Shown here piece after piece: positions 35,952-44,717 of a DNA stretch of 64,000 bases. Numbering within the stretch: the first letter of the stretch is position 1; each line of letters starts with the position of its first letter. The translations under genes and the position numbers were made by a program. Below the pieces are notes generated by a model, which saw only the letters and a list, made by a program, of their open reading frames with translations, was not told where the DNA came from and searched no databases. Source of the stretch: Paraglaciecola sp030730205 (GTDB lineage Bacteria > Pseudomonadota > Gammaproteobacteria > Enterobacterales > Alteromonadaceae); the NCBI RefSeq assembly GCF_052119645.1, contig NZ_JBGQOM010000010.1, forward strand, positions 1 to 64,000, written 5' to 3'.

Positions 35952-37670
35952 GTGAGTATTATGTTTACTGTTGACGAAGTACTAACTAAACACTATCCCA
36001 GCCTGACCAACAAGCCGCTGCTATCAAAGTCCCTGACCTTTTTATTAAGACGACTATTACATGAACGTGAAATGCAGGAGTTTGCTCAACAGTTTCCCCA
36101 TGTCCGTGGCATTGATTTTGTAGAGCAAGTCTTAGATTACTTCAAAATTTCTTACTCGATACGGGATGTTGAAAAACATCATATTCCCAGCGAAGGACGC
36201 GTGGTTATTATTGCTAATCATCCTATTGGCTCTTTAGACGCGCTAGCCCTTATTAAACTGGTCAGCGAGGTCAGAACCGATATAAAAGTGGTTGCCAACC
36301 AACTGCTCATGGCACTTGAGCCACTGCATCCTTTATTATTACCAGTGAATAGTATGCAAGGCGGCACCGCAAAGGCGCATATTCAAAAAATACAACAGCA
36401 ATTAGAATCAGAAGGCGTAGTCATTGTATTTCCTGCTGGCGAGGTTTCAAGGTTACGTCCGCAAGGTATTCGCGATACCAAATGGCAAAGTGGCTTCTTA
36501 CGTATCGCAAAACTAAGTAAATCTCCTATCCTGCCAGTCTTTATTGATGCGAAAAATTCACCATTGTTTTACAGTTTATCAATGGTCTACAAGCCATTAG
36601 CGGCCATGTTGTTAGTCACTGAAATGTTTAAACAGCAGCGTAAGCACCTGCCCATTCGCATCGGCGAGGTTATACCACTGGCCTCGTTTGTTACGCTTAA
36701 TCTGCGTAAAAAGCATCAAGTCGCTTTATTTAAAAAGCATTTGTACAAAATAGGCCACGATAAAGTGGGCATATTCACAACCCAGAAACCAATCGCGTTG
36801 CCTGAAAACCGTGTGGAATTAATACACGCTTTAAAAAAACAGGGTGAACGCTTAGGTGAAACCGCAGACGGTAAAATCATCTATCTGTACAAGCATGCTG
36901 AAAGTTCACCAATTTTGCGTGAAATAGGCCGCTTACGTGAAATCGCATTCCGAGCAGTTGGCGAAGGCACCAATAAAAAACGCGACTTAGACCAGTATGA
37001 TCAAGACTATTTCCAGTTGATCTTATGGGATCCAGAAGAGTTAGAAATTGCAGGCGCTTATCGTTTTGGCGATGCTAAAAAACTGATTGCCAACAAAGGC
37101 CTCAAAGGCTTGTATTCTGCGACCTTGTTCGATTACGGTCCTGATATGACCCCTTACTTTGAACAAGGCCTAGAGCTTGGACGAAGTTTTGTACAGCCCA
37201 AGTACTGGGGTAAACGCAGCCTCGATTATTTGTGGTATGGCATTGGTGCTTTTTTACAAAAACACCCACAATACCGCTATCTATTTGGCCCCGTCAGCTT
37301 AAGCAATAATTATCCAGTTGCCGCCAAAGACTTACTTATTTCGTTTTATCGCTTGTACTTTGCCCAAACCCAAGCCGTTGCTAAGGCTAAAACGCCTTAC
37401 ATTTTACAGACCCCAGAAGTTGAGTATTTTGTCGGTAATCACTATCAACAGGATTTTTCTACCTTAAAACATTTACTGGCGAATTTAGGTGTCGCGGTAC
37501 CCACGCTTTACAAACAATACACCGAAACCTACGATGAAGGTGGTGTGCACTTTATCGATTTTAACATCGACCCGGATTTTAATGATTGTATTGATGGCTT
37601 AGTGTTAGCAGACATTTACTCATTAAAAGCCAAAAAACGCGCAAGGTATATGCCGAGATCCCACCACTGA
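35952..37670 (+). CDS. olsF: OlsF-like two-domain acyltransferase (ornithine lipid synthesis)
   Basis: 572 residues in two domains. Residues about 60-290 form a PlsC-type lysophospholipid acyltransferase with NHPIGSLD at 88-95 (a longer version of the NHx4D motif) and VFPAGEVSRLRPQG. Residues about 310-550 form an OlsB-type GNAT acyltransferase (AGAYRFGDAKKLI, LYSATLFDYGPD, LELGRSFVQPKYWGKRSLDYLW, split by the domain core, and LFGPVSLSNNYP). This fusion is the layout of OlsF, which makes ornithine lipids from ornithine and acyl-ACP. The substrate here is inferred. Starts at GTG 35952 or ATG 35961; no strong ribosome site decides. Confidence 0.75.
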   Translation: MSIMFTVDEVLTKHYPSLTNKPLLSKSLTFLLRRLLHEREMQEFAQQFPHVRGIDFVEQVLDYFKISYSIRDVEKHHIPSEGRVVIIANHPIGSLDALALIKLVSEVRTDIKVVANQLLMALEPLHPLLLPVNSMQGGTAKAHIQKIQQQLESEGVVIVFPAGEVSRLRPQGIRDTKWQSGFLRIAKLSKSPILPVFIDAKNSPLFYSLSMVYKPLAAMLLVTEMFKQQRKHLPIRIGEVIPLASFVTLNLRKKHQVALFKKHLYKIGHDKVGIFTTQKPIALPENRVELIHALKKQGERLGETADGKIIYLYKHAESSPILREIGRLREIAFRAVGEGTNKKRDLDQYDQDYFQLILWDPEELEIAGAYRFGDAKKLIANKGLKGLYSATLFDYGPDMTPYFEQGLELGRSFVQPKYWGKRSLDYLWYGIGAFLQKHPQYRYLFGPVSLSNNYPVAAKDLLISFYRLYFAQTQAVAKAKTPYILQTPEVEYFVGNHYQQDFSTLKHLLANLGVAVPTLYKQYTETYDEGGVHFIDFNIDPDFNDCIDGLVLADIYSLKAKKRARYMPRSHH

Positions 37671-37838
37671 TTTAAGTTTTCGCTAAGCTACGAAGTATTC
37701 GCTGCGCTTACTAATAAATAGCCTGCAGCCACTAGGTTTTAAGCGCTGCGCGACGGAATAACATGCGGCGCCTAAAAGAGCATCGCTACGCGACAGCAAT
37801 TCATTGCGCTTTTCGTACGCTTCAAGCCTTCCGAGTAT

Positions 37839-37954
37839 ACTTTTTTGCAACGGCACAAAAAAGTGGCCAAAAAACGCCGCTCTCCGACCAACTTACTGAT
37901 CCCATTTCACATGTACCCTGCTATCAAACCGGCACGGAGAGTACATCCATATAC
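37839..37954 (-). repeat. Modular hairpin element, copy E (inverted)
   Basis: Read on the minus strand: a GTATATGGATGTAC near-palindrome (37941-37954), GTCG/CGGC around GAGAG (37876-37888), and ACTTTTTTG/CAAAAAAGT-type stem (37839-37864) around TGCCGTTG. Further along (37795-37820) it has GCAAT/ATTGC. Order matches copies A-C with orientation reversed. It lies in the 900-bp gene-free stretch between olsF and yebG; 37990-38280 in that stretch shows nothing recognisable. Confidence 0.7.
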
Positions 37955-38325
37955 TTCCCTCACCTTGCCCATACGGCCTGTCTGGACATTTGACAAGGCA
38001 CACAAAAAATGGGGAAGTTGGAGTCGACAGGAAAACCACTTTCTTCGAATACCGCCCTAGGATTGATCTTTAATTTAGCGCGATATATATTCCAAAAGCT
38101 CTGCGGTCGCTGCACTAATACAATCTTTTTTAATAATTCCATACTATCAAACAACAACACAGCGGTAATTTATTTAGGCTTTATTACATTTAACTAAAAT
38201 CGGCTGTGTACAAAAACAGGGAATATGGTCGAAGACAGTTTGATTTTAACCCCGCATAAACGTTCCTTGATTTGCGCTTAGCATTGACTGAGCAAATTGG
38301 CTGGGATTGTCAGTTTAGCTTTGTT

Positions 38326-38526
38326 GTGTCGGGAACACGCCAAAGCGGCTTAGTTAATTAAAGCAACTCAGGAACAGAACCTTTAGTGGGGGCGGCTTCA
38401 TTTGCCTACTTTTCTGGCTGTGGAAGAAAAGTAGGGTCGGCCGCAAGCGGCGGCGGTAGAAAAACAGCATGGTTGCCGTAAGCGAAGCGCATGGTCTTTT
38501 AAAAGGCATGCACTGCCAGTGCATGC
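38326..38526 (+). repeat. Modular hairpin element, copy D
   Basis: GTGT/ACAC around CGGGA (38326-38338), an 11-bp stem CCTACTTTTCT with its complement (38405-38435) around GGCTGTGG, GCCGC/GCGGC around AA (38440-38451), and a 21-base palindrome GCATGCACTG/CAGTGCATGC (38506-38526). It faces copy E, so the pair is arranged as a loose inverted repeat. Confidence 0.75.
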
Positions 38527-38557
38527 TTCGTCGCGTAGCGCTAACTTTTTAGCTTTT

Positions 38558-38589
38558 AAAAAGAAAGCCTGATATCAGGCTTTCTTTTT
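38558..38589 (-). terminator. Palindromic terminator overlapping the yebG stop codon
   Basis: A 32-bp perfect palindrome, centre between 38573 and 38574, with core GAAAGCCTGA/TCAGGCTTTC and A/T flanks on both sides. The TGA stop of yebG (38575-38577) lies within the stem. The symmetry allows termination in both directions. Confidence 0.8.
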
Positions 38590-38865
38590 ATCCAAAGTAA
38601 TCACTTCGGCACTGTCTTCAGCTAATACTTGCTCGGCTGTTGCGCCTTTTAGTAACTTAGCCAAAGCACCTGAGTTTTTAGCTAACATAATGCCTAACTC
38701 TTCAAGCACCGAACCTTCGATGGCAAGACCTTTAGCCTCGATGTACTCACTCAGGTTATCCGCCAAATCCAACATTTTGTCGTATTTGTCTGCTTCTTTT
38801 TTATCTGCTGTCACAAATTTCTCAACCCCTTTATGTTCTACAACATAGCGAATGATAATGGCCAT
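38575..38865 (-). CDS. yebG: DNA damage-inducible protein YebG
   Basis: 96-residue SOS protein of unknown biochemical role. The sequence begins MAIIIRYVVEHKGVEKF and continues KKEADKYDKMLDLADNLSEY, as in the YebG family, with a charged C-terminus. A LexA box lies about 210 bases upstream, farther than usual. The intervening 208 bases contain no gene. Confidence 0.9.
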   Translation of the reverse strand: MAIIIRYVVEHKGVEKFVTADKKEADKYDKMLDLADNLSEYIEAKGLAIEGSVLEELGIMLAKNSGALAKLLKGATAEQVLAEDSAEVITLDKKKA

Positions 38866-39073
38866 TTCAGCTTCCTCTGGTTATACAGTAAATTGATTTA
38901 CAAGACATTTATGCCTTTCATGCCGCGCGGCGTTCGCTTGACACTGCACATTTGTTGGCTGCACTCACTCGCCCCAATCGGTAAGCGACGCTGCGCTTTG
39001 TAAACTACGCTCAGGGCTCATTTATTTGCCGTCGTGCAATTCCAATGAGCTTGAGCATAGGTTAACACAACAG

Positions 39074-39089
39074 CTGTATATTAAAACAG
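39074..39089. promoter_or_regulatory. LexA box
   Basis: CTGTATATTAAAACAG fits CTGT-N8-ACAG exactly. The only gene reading away from it without a terminator between is yebG, an SOS gene in E. coli. The fdx terminator lies on its other side. Confidence 0.82.
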
Positions 39090-39112
39090 TATTTGTCATT
39101 TATTTTGCTCAT

Positions 39113-39142
39113 AAAAAAACCAACATCGCTGTTGGCTTTTTT
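39113..39142. terminator. Terminator after fdx
   Basis: Stem CCAAC/GTTGG with six-base loop, flanked by seven A on the left and six T on the right, so it can act in both directions. It closes the isc operon. Confidence 0.78.
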
Positions 39143-39164
39143 CATTGCTGATAGATGGTCAAGA

Positions 39165-39503
39165 CTAGTGGCCTTCACTGACCTGATTAACAGTGTATCT
39201 TGGAATCTCAACTACTAAGTCTTCGTCTTTAATGATGGCTTGGCAACCAAGGCGCGAGTCTGACTCTAAGCCCCAAGCTTTATCAAGCATATCCTCTTCT
39301 AACTCATCACCTTCGTCTAAAGAATCAAAGCCCTCACGGACCAGTATGTGACAAGTGGTACACGCGCAGACTTTTTCGCACGCATGTTCGATCCCAATTC
39401 CATTCGACAAGGCCACATCAAGCACTGATACACCAGACTGTGCTTCAATTACTGCACCATCTGGACAAAGTTCTGGATGAGGTAAAAATATCACTTGAGG
39501 CAT
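39165..39503 (-). CDS. fdx: ISC-system 2Fe-2S ferredoxin
   Basis: Electron donor for Fe-S cluster assembly on IscU. 112 residues with cluster ligands C42, C48, C51 and a fourth Cys in SRLGCQ. Last gene of the isc operon here: no iscX follows, unlike E. coli; the next gene is yebG after a terminator. Confidence 0.95.
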   Translation of the reverse strand: MPQVIFLPHPELCPDGAVIEAQSGVSVLDVALSNGIGIEHACEKVCACTTCHILVREGFDSLDEGDELEEDMLDKAWGLESDSRLGCQAIIKDEDLVVEIPRYTVNQVSEGH

Positions 39504-39545
39504 TACATTATTCCTGTTCTAAGATCTGTGTTATCTATTAATTCT

Positions 39546-41414
39546 TTATAGGGTGTCAACAGAGTGACCGGCAAACGCCTTACGTATTGAGTGATCCATT
39601 CTACGCTCAGCAAAGGCCTGACTGAGCTTATCAACTTGCTCAATAGCGTGTTTAATCGCCTCTTTATCATCACCCTGTGCCGTTTGATGCAAACTCGTCA
39701 AGCTATGCTCTAATACTGTGATTTCTTCAGCGCTTAGCAAGGTTTGACCATCTACTTGCAGAGCCGCTCGTAAGGTTTCTTCGACCCGCGACGCTTCTAC
39801 TTGCTGCTCTTTTAACATCCTCGCTGCCATGTCTTCTTTAGCGTGTTCCATTGACGCACTTAACATTTGCGTAATACTGTTTTCGTCTAAACCATAAGAG
39901 GGTTTTACTACGATCTGAGCTTGTACACCGGTAGATTTTTCCATGGCAGTAACATTTAACAACCCATCTGCATCCACTTGAAAGGTGACCCTAATGTGAG
40001 CCGCTCCCGCCGCCATAGGCGGAATACCCGTTAAGGTAAACTTAGCAAGTGAACGGCAATCCGCTACTAGCTCTCTTTCACCTTGCAGAACATGCACCAT
40101 CATTGCCGTTTGGCCGTCTTTAAACGTGGTAAATTCCTGCGCTTTAGCCACCGGAATAGTGGTATTACGGTGAATGATCTTCTCAACTAGGCCACCCATG
40201 GTTTCAATACCCAGTGACAATGGTAAAACATCCAATAACAACATGTCGCTGTCGGGTTTATTGCCCACCAAAATGTCCGCTTGAATGGCCGCTCCTATGG
40301 CCACTACTTTATCAGGGTCAATAGAGGTCAAAGGACTTTGGCCGAAAAATTCTGCTACTTGTTGACGTACAAAAGGTACTCGAGTTGAGCCGCCCACCAT
40401 CACAACAGCGAGGATTTGCTCTTTTTCAAGTTCGGCGTCGCGCAATGCACGGCGACTAGCACGCAGGGTATTTTTAACCAAAGGGGCAATAAGCGACTCA
40501 AAAGTGTTAATGCTGATCACCACTTTGTGCTCTAGTAGCTCATCATCAGTGAAAACTATGGTCACCGCAGATTCATGACTGAGTGTTTCTTTGGCAATTT
40601 TGGCTTGGTCTAGTAAGGTGCGATGTAAGGTTTTAGATAACTTGCCAGTTAATTCGGTTTTTTGGCGGATATGTTCGACTAACAACATATCAAAATCATC
40701 CCCTCCTAAGGCTGAGTCACCGCCTGTGGCCAATACTTCAAATACGCCTTTATGCAAACGTAAAATAGAAATGTCGAAGGTTCCGCCGCCTAAGTCATAG
40801 ACGGCGATCAGGCCCTCTTGCCCTGAATCTAATCCATAGGCAATGGCCGCTGCAGTTGGTTCGTTTAATAAACGCAGCACGTTTAACCCTGCTAAAGTGG
40901 CGGCATCTTTGGTGCCTTGGCGCTGGGCATCATCAAAATACGCAGGTACCGTAATAACTGCACCTGTCAGTTCATCACCGAGTGTTTTTTCAGCTCTTAA
41001 TCGCAAGGTTTTTAAAATCTCGGCCGATACTTGGATCGGATTAACCTCACCGCTGCTAACTTGCATCAGCACCGACCCATTTTCTTGCTGGTTAAAGGTG
41101 TAAGGCAGGTTGGGATAGGCTTGTTGAATATCGTTGAGATCGCGTCCTAAGAAACGTTTAACTGAAACCACCGTATTGGCCGGATCAAGATTCGCATTTT
41201 GCGCTGCGACTTTACCCACTACCACATTATCGCTTTGGTAATGCACGACAGAAGGTAGCAGATGTTGCCCATCTTCGTCACTTAAGGTACTTGCTTCTGA
41301 GCTACGTACGCTGGCAACTAAAGAATTCGTGGTACCCAGGTCGATACCCACAGCTAATTTACGTTGATGAGGAACGGCGCTCAGGCCTGGTTCAGATATT
41401 TGCAAAAATGCCAT
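39546..41414 (-). CDS. hscA: Fe-S protein chaperone HscA
   Basis: Specialised Hsp70 that, with HscB, releases clusters from IscU. 622 residues: ATPase signatures VGIDLGTTNSLVAS, IAVYDLGGGTFDIS and VVMVGGSTRVPFVR, then the substrate domain. It has a short N-terminal extension before the first strand, typical of HscA. Lies between hscB and fdx. Confidence 0.96.
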   Translation of the reverse strand: MAFLQISEPGLSAVPHQRKLAVGIDLGTTNSLVASVRSSEASTLSDEDGQHLLPSVVHYQSDNVVVGKVAAQNANLDPANTVVSVKRFLGRDLNDIQQAYPNLPYTFNQQENGSVLMQVSSGEVNPIQVSAEILKTLRLRAEKTLGDELTGAVITVPAYFDDAQRQGTKDAATLAGLNVLRLLNEPTAAAIAYGLDSGQEGLIAVYDLGGGTFDISILRLHKGVFEVLATGGDSALGGDDFDMLLVEHIRQKTELTGKLSKTLHRTLLDQAKIAKETLSHESAVTIVFTDDELLEHKVVISINTFESLIAPLVKNTLRASRRALRDAELEKEQILAVVMVGGSTRVPFVRQQVAEFFGQSPLTSIDPDKVVAIGAAIQADILVGNKPDSDMLLLDVLPLSLGIETMGGLVEKIIHRNTTIPVAKAQEFTTFKDGQTAMMVHVLQGERELVADCRSLAKFTLTGIPPMAAGAAHIRVTFQVDADGLLNVTAMEKSTGVQAQIVVKPSYGLDENSITQMLSASMEHAKEDMAARMLKEQQVEASRVEETLRAALQVDGQTLLSAEEITVLEHSLTSLHQTAQGDDKEAIKHAIEQVDKLSQAFAERRMDHSIRKAFAGHSVDTL

Positions 41415-41450
41415 AATCTCGTTTCGTCTATTATTCGTTTAAACTAAAAA

Positions 41451-41978
41451 TTAAAAGTCGTTCAGTTGTTCGTCTTTACGTTCAATTTCTTGACGCAATT
41501 TGTACATAAACTTTAATTTACGGATGATAATCGCCGCCCCCTGATTCGCTTGTTCACTGCCGACCAAAAGCTGCTCTTTAAGCGTCTTTAACTCATCAGC
41601 TATTATGCCTTTTATTTCATCATCAAGCTCGGCCAGTTTTTGCTCTGGTTGAGCATCATGCTCAATGTCTTCAAGCTGCTCACGCCATTCCATTTGCTGC
41701 ATTAAAAATACATTGTCTTGTAAGGTCGTTTGCTCATGTTGCAAATCGATTCCTCTGAGATTAAGCATATACTCTGCACGAAACAAAGGTGATTTTAAGG
41801 TTTGATAGCCGTCGTTCACTTGGGCATTTTTTTGTACCGATAACAAACGGTCACGATCACTGGCGGTGGCAAATTTGTCGGGATGAGTAAGCTGTTGCAA
41901 CTTTTGATACGTGCTTGCTAACGCGCTTAGGTCGACATTGAAATTGACTTCGAGGTTAAACAGCTCAAAATAATTCAT
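41451..41978 (-). CDS. hscB: Co-chaperone HscB
   Basis: J-protein that delivers IscU to HscA. 175 residues: N-terminal J-domain (MNYFELFNLEVNFNVD, LTHPDKFA with HPD) and C-terminal three-helix bundle that binds IscU (LEDIEHDAQPEQKLAEL). Lies between iscA and hscA. Confidence 0.95.
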   Translation of the reverse strand: MNYFELFNLEVNFNVDLSALASTYQKLQQLTHPDKFATASDRDRLLSVQKNAQVNDGYQTLKSPLFRAEYMLNLRGIDLQHEQTTLQDNVFLMQQMEWREQLEDIEHDAQPEQKLAELDDEIKGIIADELKTLKEQLLVGSEQANQGAAIIIRKLKFMYKLRQEIERKDEQLNDF

Positions 41979-42063
41979 AGCGCTCGGTTTACCTTGCTTT
42001 TGACTGCTAAGTGGATGTTTAGCAAAGAAGAGTAAGGCAATACCCCCTAGGATATCGCCTTAT

Positions 42064-42387
42064 TTAAACGTTAAAGCTTTCGCCACAACCACATTCGCCA
42101 TTGGCATTCGGATTATTAAACTGAAATCCCTCGTTCAAGCCTTCTTTAGCAAAATCTAATTGAGTACCGTCTAAATAGACCAAACTCTTGCCATCGATAA
42201 TCACTTTTAAGCCATTATCTTCGAAGACTGAATCATCTGGATTTAGCTCATCTACAAATTCAAGTACATAAGCCAAACCAGAACATCCAGTTGTTTTTAC
42301 ACCCAGCCGCAAACCGATGCCTGAGCCTCTATTTTTCAAGAAGCTTAATGCTCTGTTTGCCGCTGCTTCAGATACTTTAATACCCAA
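42064..42387 (-). CDS. iscA: Iron-sulfur assembly protein IscA
   Basis: A-type carrier for Fe-S clusters. The three ligand cysteines are in KTTGCSGLAY and GECGCGESF. I place the start at TTG (42385-42387), eight bases after GAGG, giving 107 residues, equal to E. coli IscA. The open frame continues 45 codons upstream into iscU in another frame and is not coding there. Confidence 0.92.
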   Translation of the reverse strand: MGIKVSEAAANRALSFLKNRGSGIGLRLGVKTTGCSGLAYVLEFVDELNPDDSVFEDNGLKVIIDGKSLVYLDGTQLDFAKEGLNEGFQFNNPNANGECGCGESFNV

Positions 42388-42415
42388 GGTATGGTCCTCT
42401 AACTCAATAACAGGT

Positions 42416-42799
42416 TTATTGATTATGTTTGCTTTTATAATCAGCCACTGCCGCTTTAATGGCATCTTCGGCCAATATAGAACAGTGAATTTTAACCGGA
42501 GGTAAAGCCAACTCGTGCGCAATATCAGTATTTTTAATCAAAACTGCTTCGTCTATAGACTTGCCTTTAACCCATTCGGTAACCAAAGAGCTTGATGCGA
42601 TAGCTGAACCACAACCGTAGGTTTTGAACTTTGCGTCTTCGATGATGCCGTTGGCATCAATCTTTAATTGCAGTTTCATTACATCACCACACGCCGGTGC
42701 GCCTACCATGCCAGTGGCAATGCTAGGATCATTCTTGTCAAACCCACCAACGTTGCGTGGATTTTCGTAGTGGTCGATTACTTTTTCACTATAAGCCAT
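42416..42799 (-). CDS. iscU: Fe-S cluster scaffold IscU
   Basis: Scaffold on which 2Fe-2S clusters are built. 127 residues from the ATG of MAYSEKVIDHYENPRNVG. Conserved cysteines lie in GAPACGDV, TYGCGSAIASSS and KIHCSILAED; the HscA recognition motif LPPVK precedes the last. The frame extends five codons further upstream, but family members start here. Confidence 0.95.
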   Translation of the reverse strand: MAYSEKVIDHYENPRNVGGFDKNDPSIATGMVGAPACGDVMKLQLKIDANGIIEDAKFKTYGCGSAIASSSLVTEWVKGKSIDEAVLIKNTDIAHELALPPVKIHCSILAEDAIKAAVADYKSKHNQ

Positions 42800-42895
42800 G
42801 ATATTTGCCTTCAATCGAGCTCGTTTGCTCGCAATTAACTAATTTAACGTTCTTTACTCTTAAACCGCTAGAGGTTGAATGTTTATGCCTACCAC

Positions 42896-44119
42896 TTAAT
42901 GGTGAGCCCACTCAACTGTGTTTAAGTCGATACCTTCTTTATACATGTCCCACAAAGGTGACATTTCACGCAATTTGTCTATGGCGTTACGGATAACACC
43001 AATCACATAGTCGATTTCAGCTTCAGTAGTAAAACGGCCCATAGTGAAGCGAATAGAGCTATGTGCTAATTCATCATTCAAGCCTAACGCGCGAAGCACA
43101 TAAGAAGGCTCAAGGCTGGCTGAGGTACATGCTGAGCCAGAGGATACCGCCATATCTTTAAGAGCCATAATCAGCGATTCACCTTCCACGTAAGCAAAAC
43201 TCACATTTAGGTTACCTGCGATACGATGCTCTAAGTCACCGTTAATGTAGACAGCTTCGATATCTTTGATTCCGTCCCATAAACGATTGCGTAACATCAT
43301 TAGCCGTTCGTTTTCAGCGCCCATTTCCAATTTAGCGATATGGAATGCTTCCCCCATACCCACAATTTGGTGAGTCGCCATGGTGCCTGAGCGCATACCA
43401 CGCTCGTGTCCACCGCCGTGCATTTGTGCTTCTAAGCGTACTCGTGGTTTACGGCTAACATATAACGCGCCGATACCTTTAGGGCCATAGGTTTTGTGAG
43501 CTGAGAACGACATCAAATCAACTTTTAAATTCGCTAAATCAATTTGCACTTTCCCGGTGCTTTGCGCAGCATCAACATGGAATAAAATTTTACGTGGACG
43601 GCAAATTTCACCAATCGCAGCGATATCTTGAATCACACCTATTTCGTTATTAACGTGCATTACACTAATTAAAATAGTGTCAGGGCGAATCGCCGCAACT
43701 AGCTTATCTAAGTCAAGTAAACCATTTGGCTCAGGCGTTAAATAGGTCACTTCGTACCCTTCACGCTCAAGCTGACGACAGGTATCTAGTACCGCCTTAT
43801 GTTCCGTTTTAACGGTGATGATATGCTTACCTTGTTTGGCATAAAAGTTTGCTGCGCCTTTTATAGCAAGGTTATTTGATTCTGTTGCGCCAGAGGTAAA
43901 TACAATCTCGCGCGGATCCGCATTAACTAAATCAGCAATTTGATTACGGGCAATATCGACTGCCTCTTCTGCAACCCAACCAAAGCGATGAGACCGGCTC
44001 GCTGGATTACCAAAAACGCCATCACTGGTTAAACATTCGGCCATTTTGGCGGCAACTCTAGGGTCAACTGGAGTTGTTGATGAATAATCCAAATAAATGG
44101 GAAGCTTAATATCGCTCAT
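42896..44119 (-). CDS. iscS: Cysteine desulfurase IscS
   Basis: PLP enzyme that takes sulfur from cysteine for Fe-S clusters, thiamine and tRNA thiolation. PLP lysine in FSAHKTYGPKG near 200-210; catalytic Cys in SSGSACTSAS near 327. 407 residues. Follows iscR by 12 bases and precedes iscU. Confidence 0.97.
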   Translation of the reverse strand: MSDIKLPIYLDYSSTTPVDPRVAAKMAECLTSDGVFGNPASRSHRFGWVAEEAVDIARNQIADLVNADPREIVFTSGATESNNLAIKGAANFYAKQGKHIITVKTEHKAVLDTCRQLEREGYEVTYLTPEPNGLLDLDKLVAAIRPDTILISVMHVNNEIGVIQDIAAIGEICRPRKILFHVDAAQSTGKVQIDLANLKVDLMSFSAHKTYGPKGIGALYVSRKPRVRLEAQMHGGGHERGMRSGTMATHQIVGMGEAFHIAKLEMGAENERLMMLRNRLWDGIKDIEAVYINGDLEHRIAGNLNVSFAYVEGESLIMALKDMAVSSGSACTSASLEPSYVLRALGLNDELAHSSIRFTMGRFTTEAEIDYVIGVIRNAIDKLREMSPLWDMYKEGIDLNTVEWAHH

Positions 44120-44131
44120 TTTTTACTCCGC

Positions 44132-44620
44132 TTATAACTGCAAGTTTATGGAAATTTCGTTAGCAGCTAATTGATTAAAATGTTTATTTTTGTCCTGACG
44201 CTCCGCAATGATTTTTACATCTTGTTGCGCCATGAGTTCACCGAGAGTGATATTATTAAGAAACATGCTGATACGTTCGCTTAAGCCTTCCCATAAATTA
44301 TGGGTTAAACAACGTACACCGCTCTGACAATCCGACATACCTTGGCAACGAGTTGCATCTACCGACTCATCAACCGCACGAATGACTTCGCCGATAGAAA
44401 TAAGTGACGCTTCTCGCCCTAACTTATAACCACCACCGGGACCGCGAACACTCTCGACTAATTGTTCTTTACGTAATCTTGAAAACAATTGTTCAAGATA
44501 AGAGAGAGAAATTTCTTGGCGTTCTGATATGTCAGCTAAAGACACTGGGCCGCGCTGTGAATGTAGTGATACATCCAGCATTGCTGTAACCGCGTAACGA
44601 CCTTTAGATGTTAATTTCAT
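44132..44620 (-). CDS. iscR: Fe-S-sensing regulator IscR
   Basis: Rrf2-family repressor carrying a 2Fe-2S cluster. 162 residues: winged helix-turn-helix (VSLADISERQEISLSYLEQL), and cluster cysteines C92, C98, C104 at the same positions as E. coli. Two type 1 IscR sites sit directly upstream, so it very likely represses its own operon when clusters are plentiful. Confidence 0.97.
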   Translation of the reverse strand: MKLTSKGRYAVTAMLDVSLHSQRGPVSLADISERQEISLSYLEQLFSRLRKEQLVESVRGPGGGYKLGREASLISIGEVIRAVDESVDATRCQGMSDCQSGVRCLTHNLWEGLSERISMFLNNITLGELMAQQDVKIIAERQDKNKHFNQLAANEISINLQL

Positions 44621-44648
44621 AAACAGTACTCGCTCAAAAAGTGGCTAA

Positions 44649-44677
44649 ATTCTCACATAACCTACTAATTTAGTCAA
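44649..44677 (-). promoter_or_regulatory. isc operon promoter
   Basis: Minus strand: TTGACT (44672-44677), 17-base spacer, GAGAAT (44649-44654). The -35 box is inside the first IscR site, so bound IscR would block polymerase. Confidence 0.65.
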
Positions 44678-44681
44678 GTAT
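44657..44681 (-). promoter_or_regulatory. Type 1 IscR site, proximal
   Basis: The 25-bp sequence on the minus strand starts ATACTTGACTAAATT and ends AGTAGGTTAT. It matches the ATASYYGACTRWWWYAGTCRRSTAT pattern at nearly all positions. Confidence 0.82.
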
Positions 44682-44706
44682 ATACCCTAGTGTTTTAGTA
44701 GGGTAT
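44682..44706 (-). promoter_or_regulatory. Type 1 IscR site, distal
   Basis: A second 25-bp match abuts the first. Its arms are a perfect inverted repeat, ATACCCTA and TAGGGTAT, around a nine-base centre. It ends 11 bases from the cysE stop codon. Confidence 0.75.
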
Positions 44707-44717
44707 TTATTGTGCAA

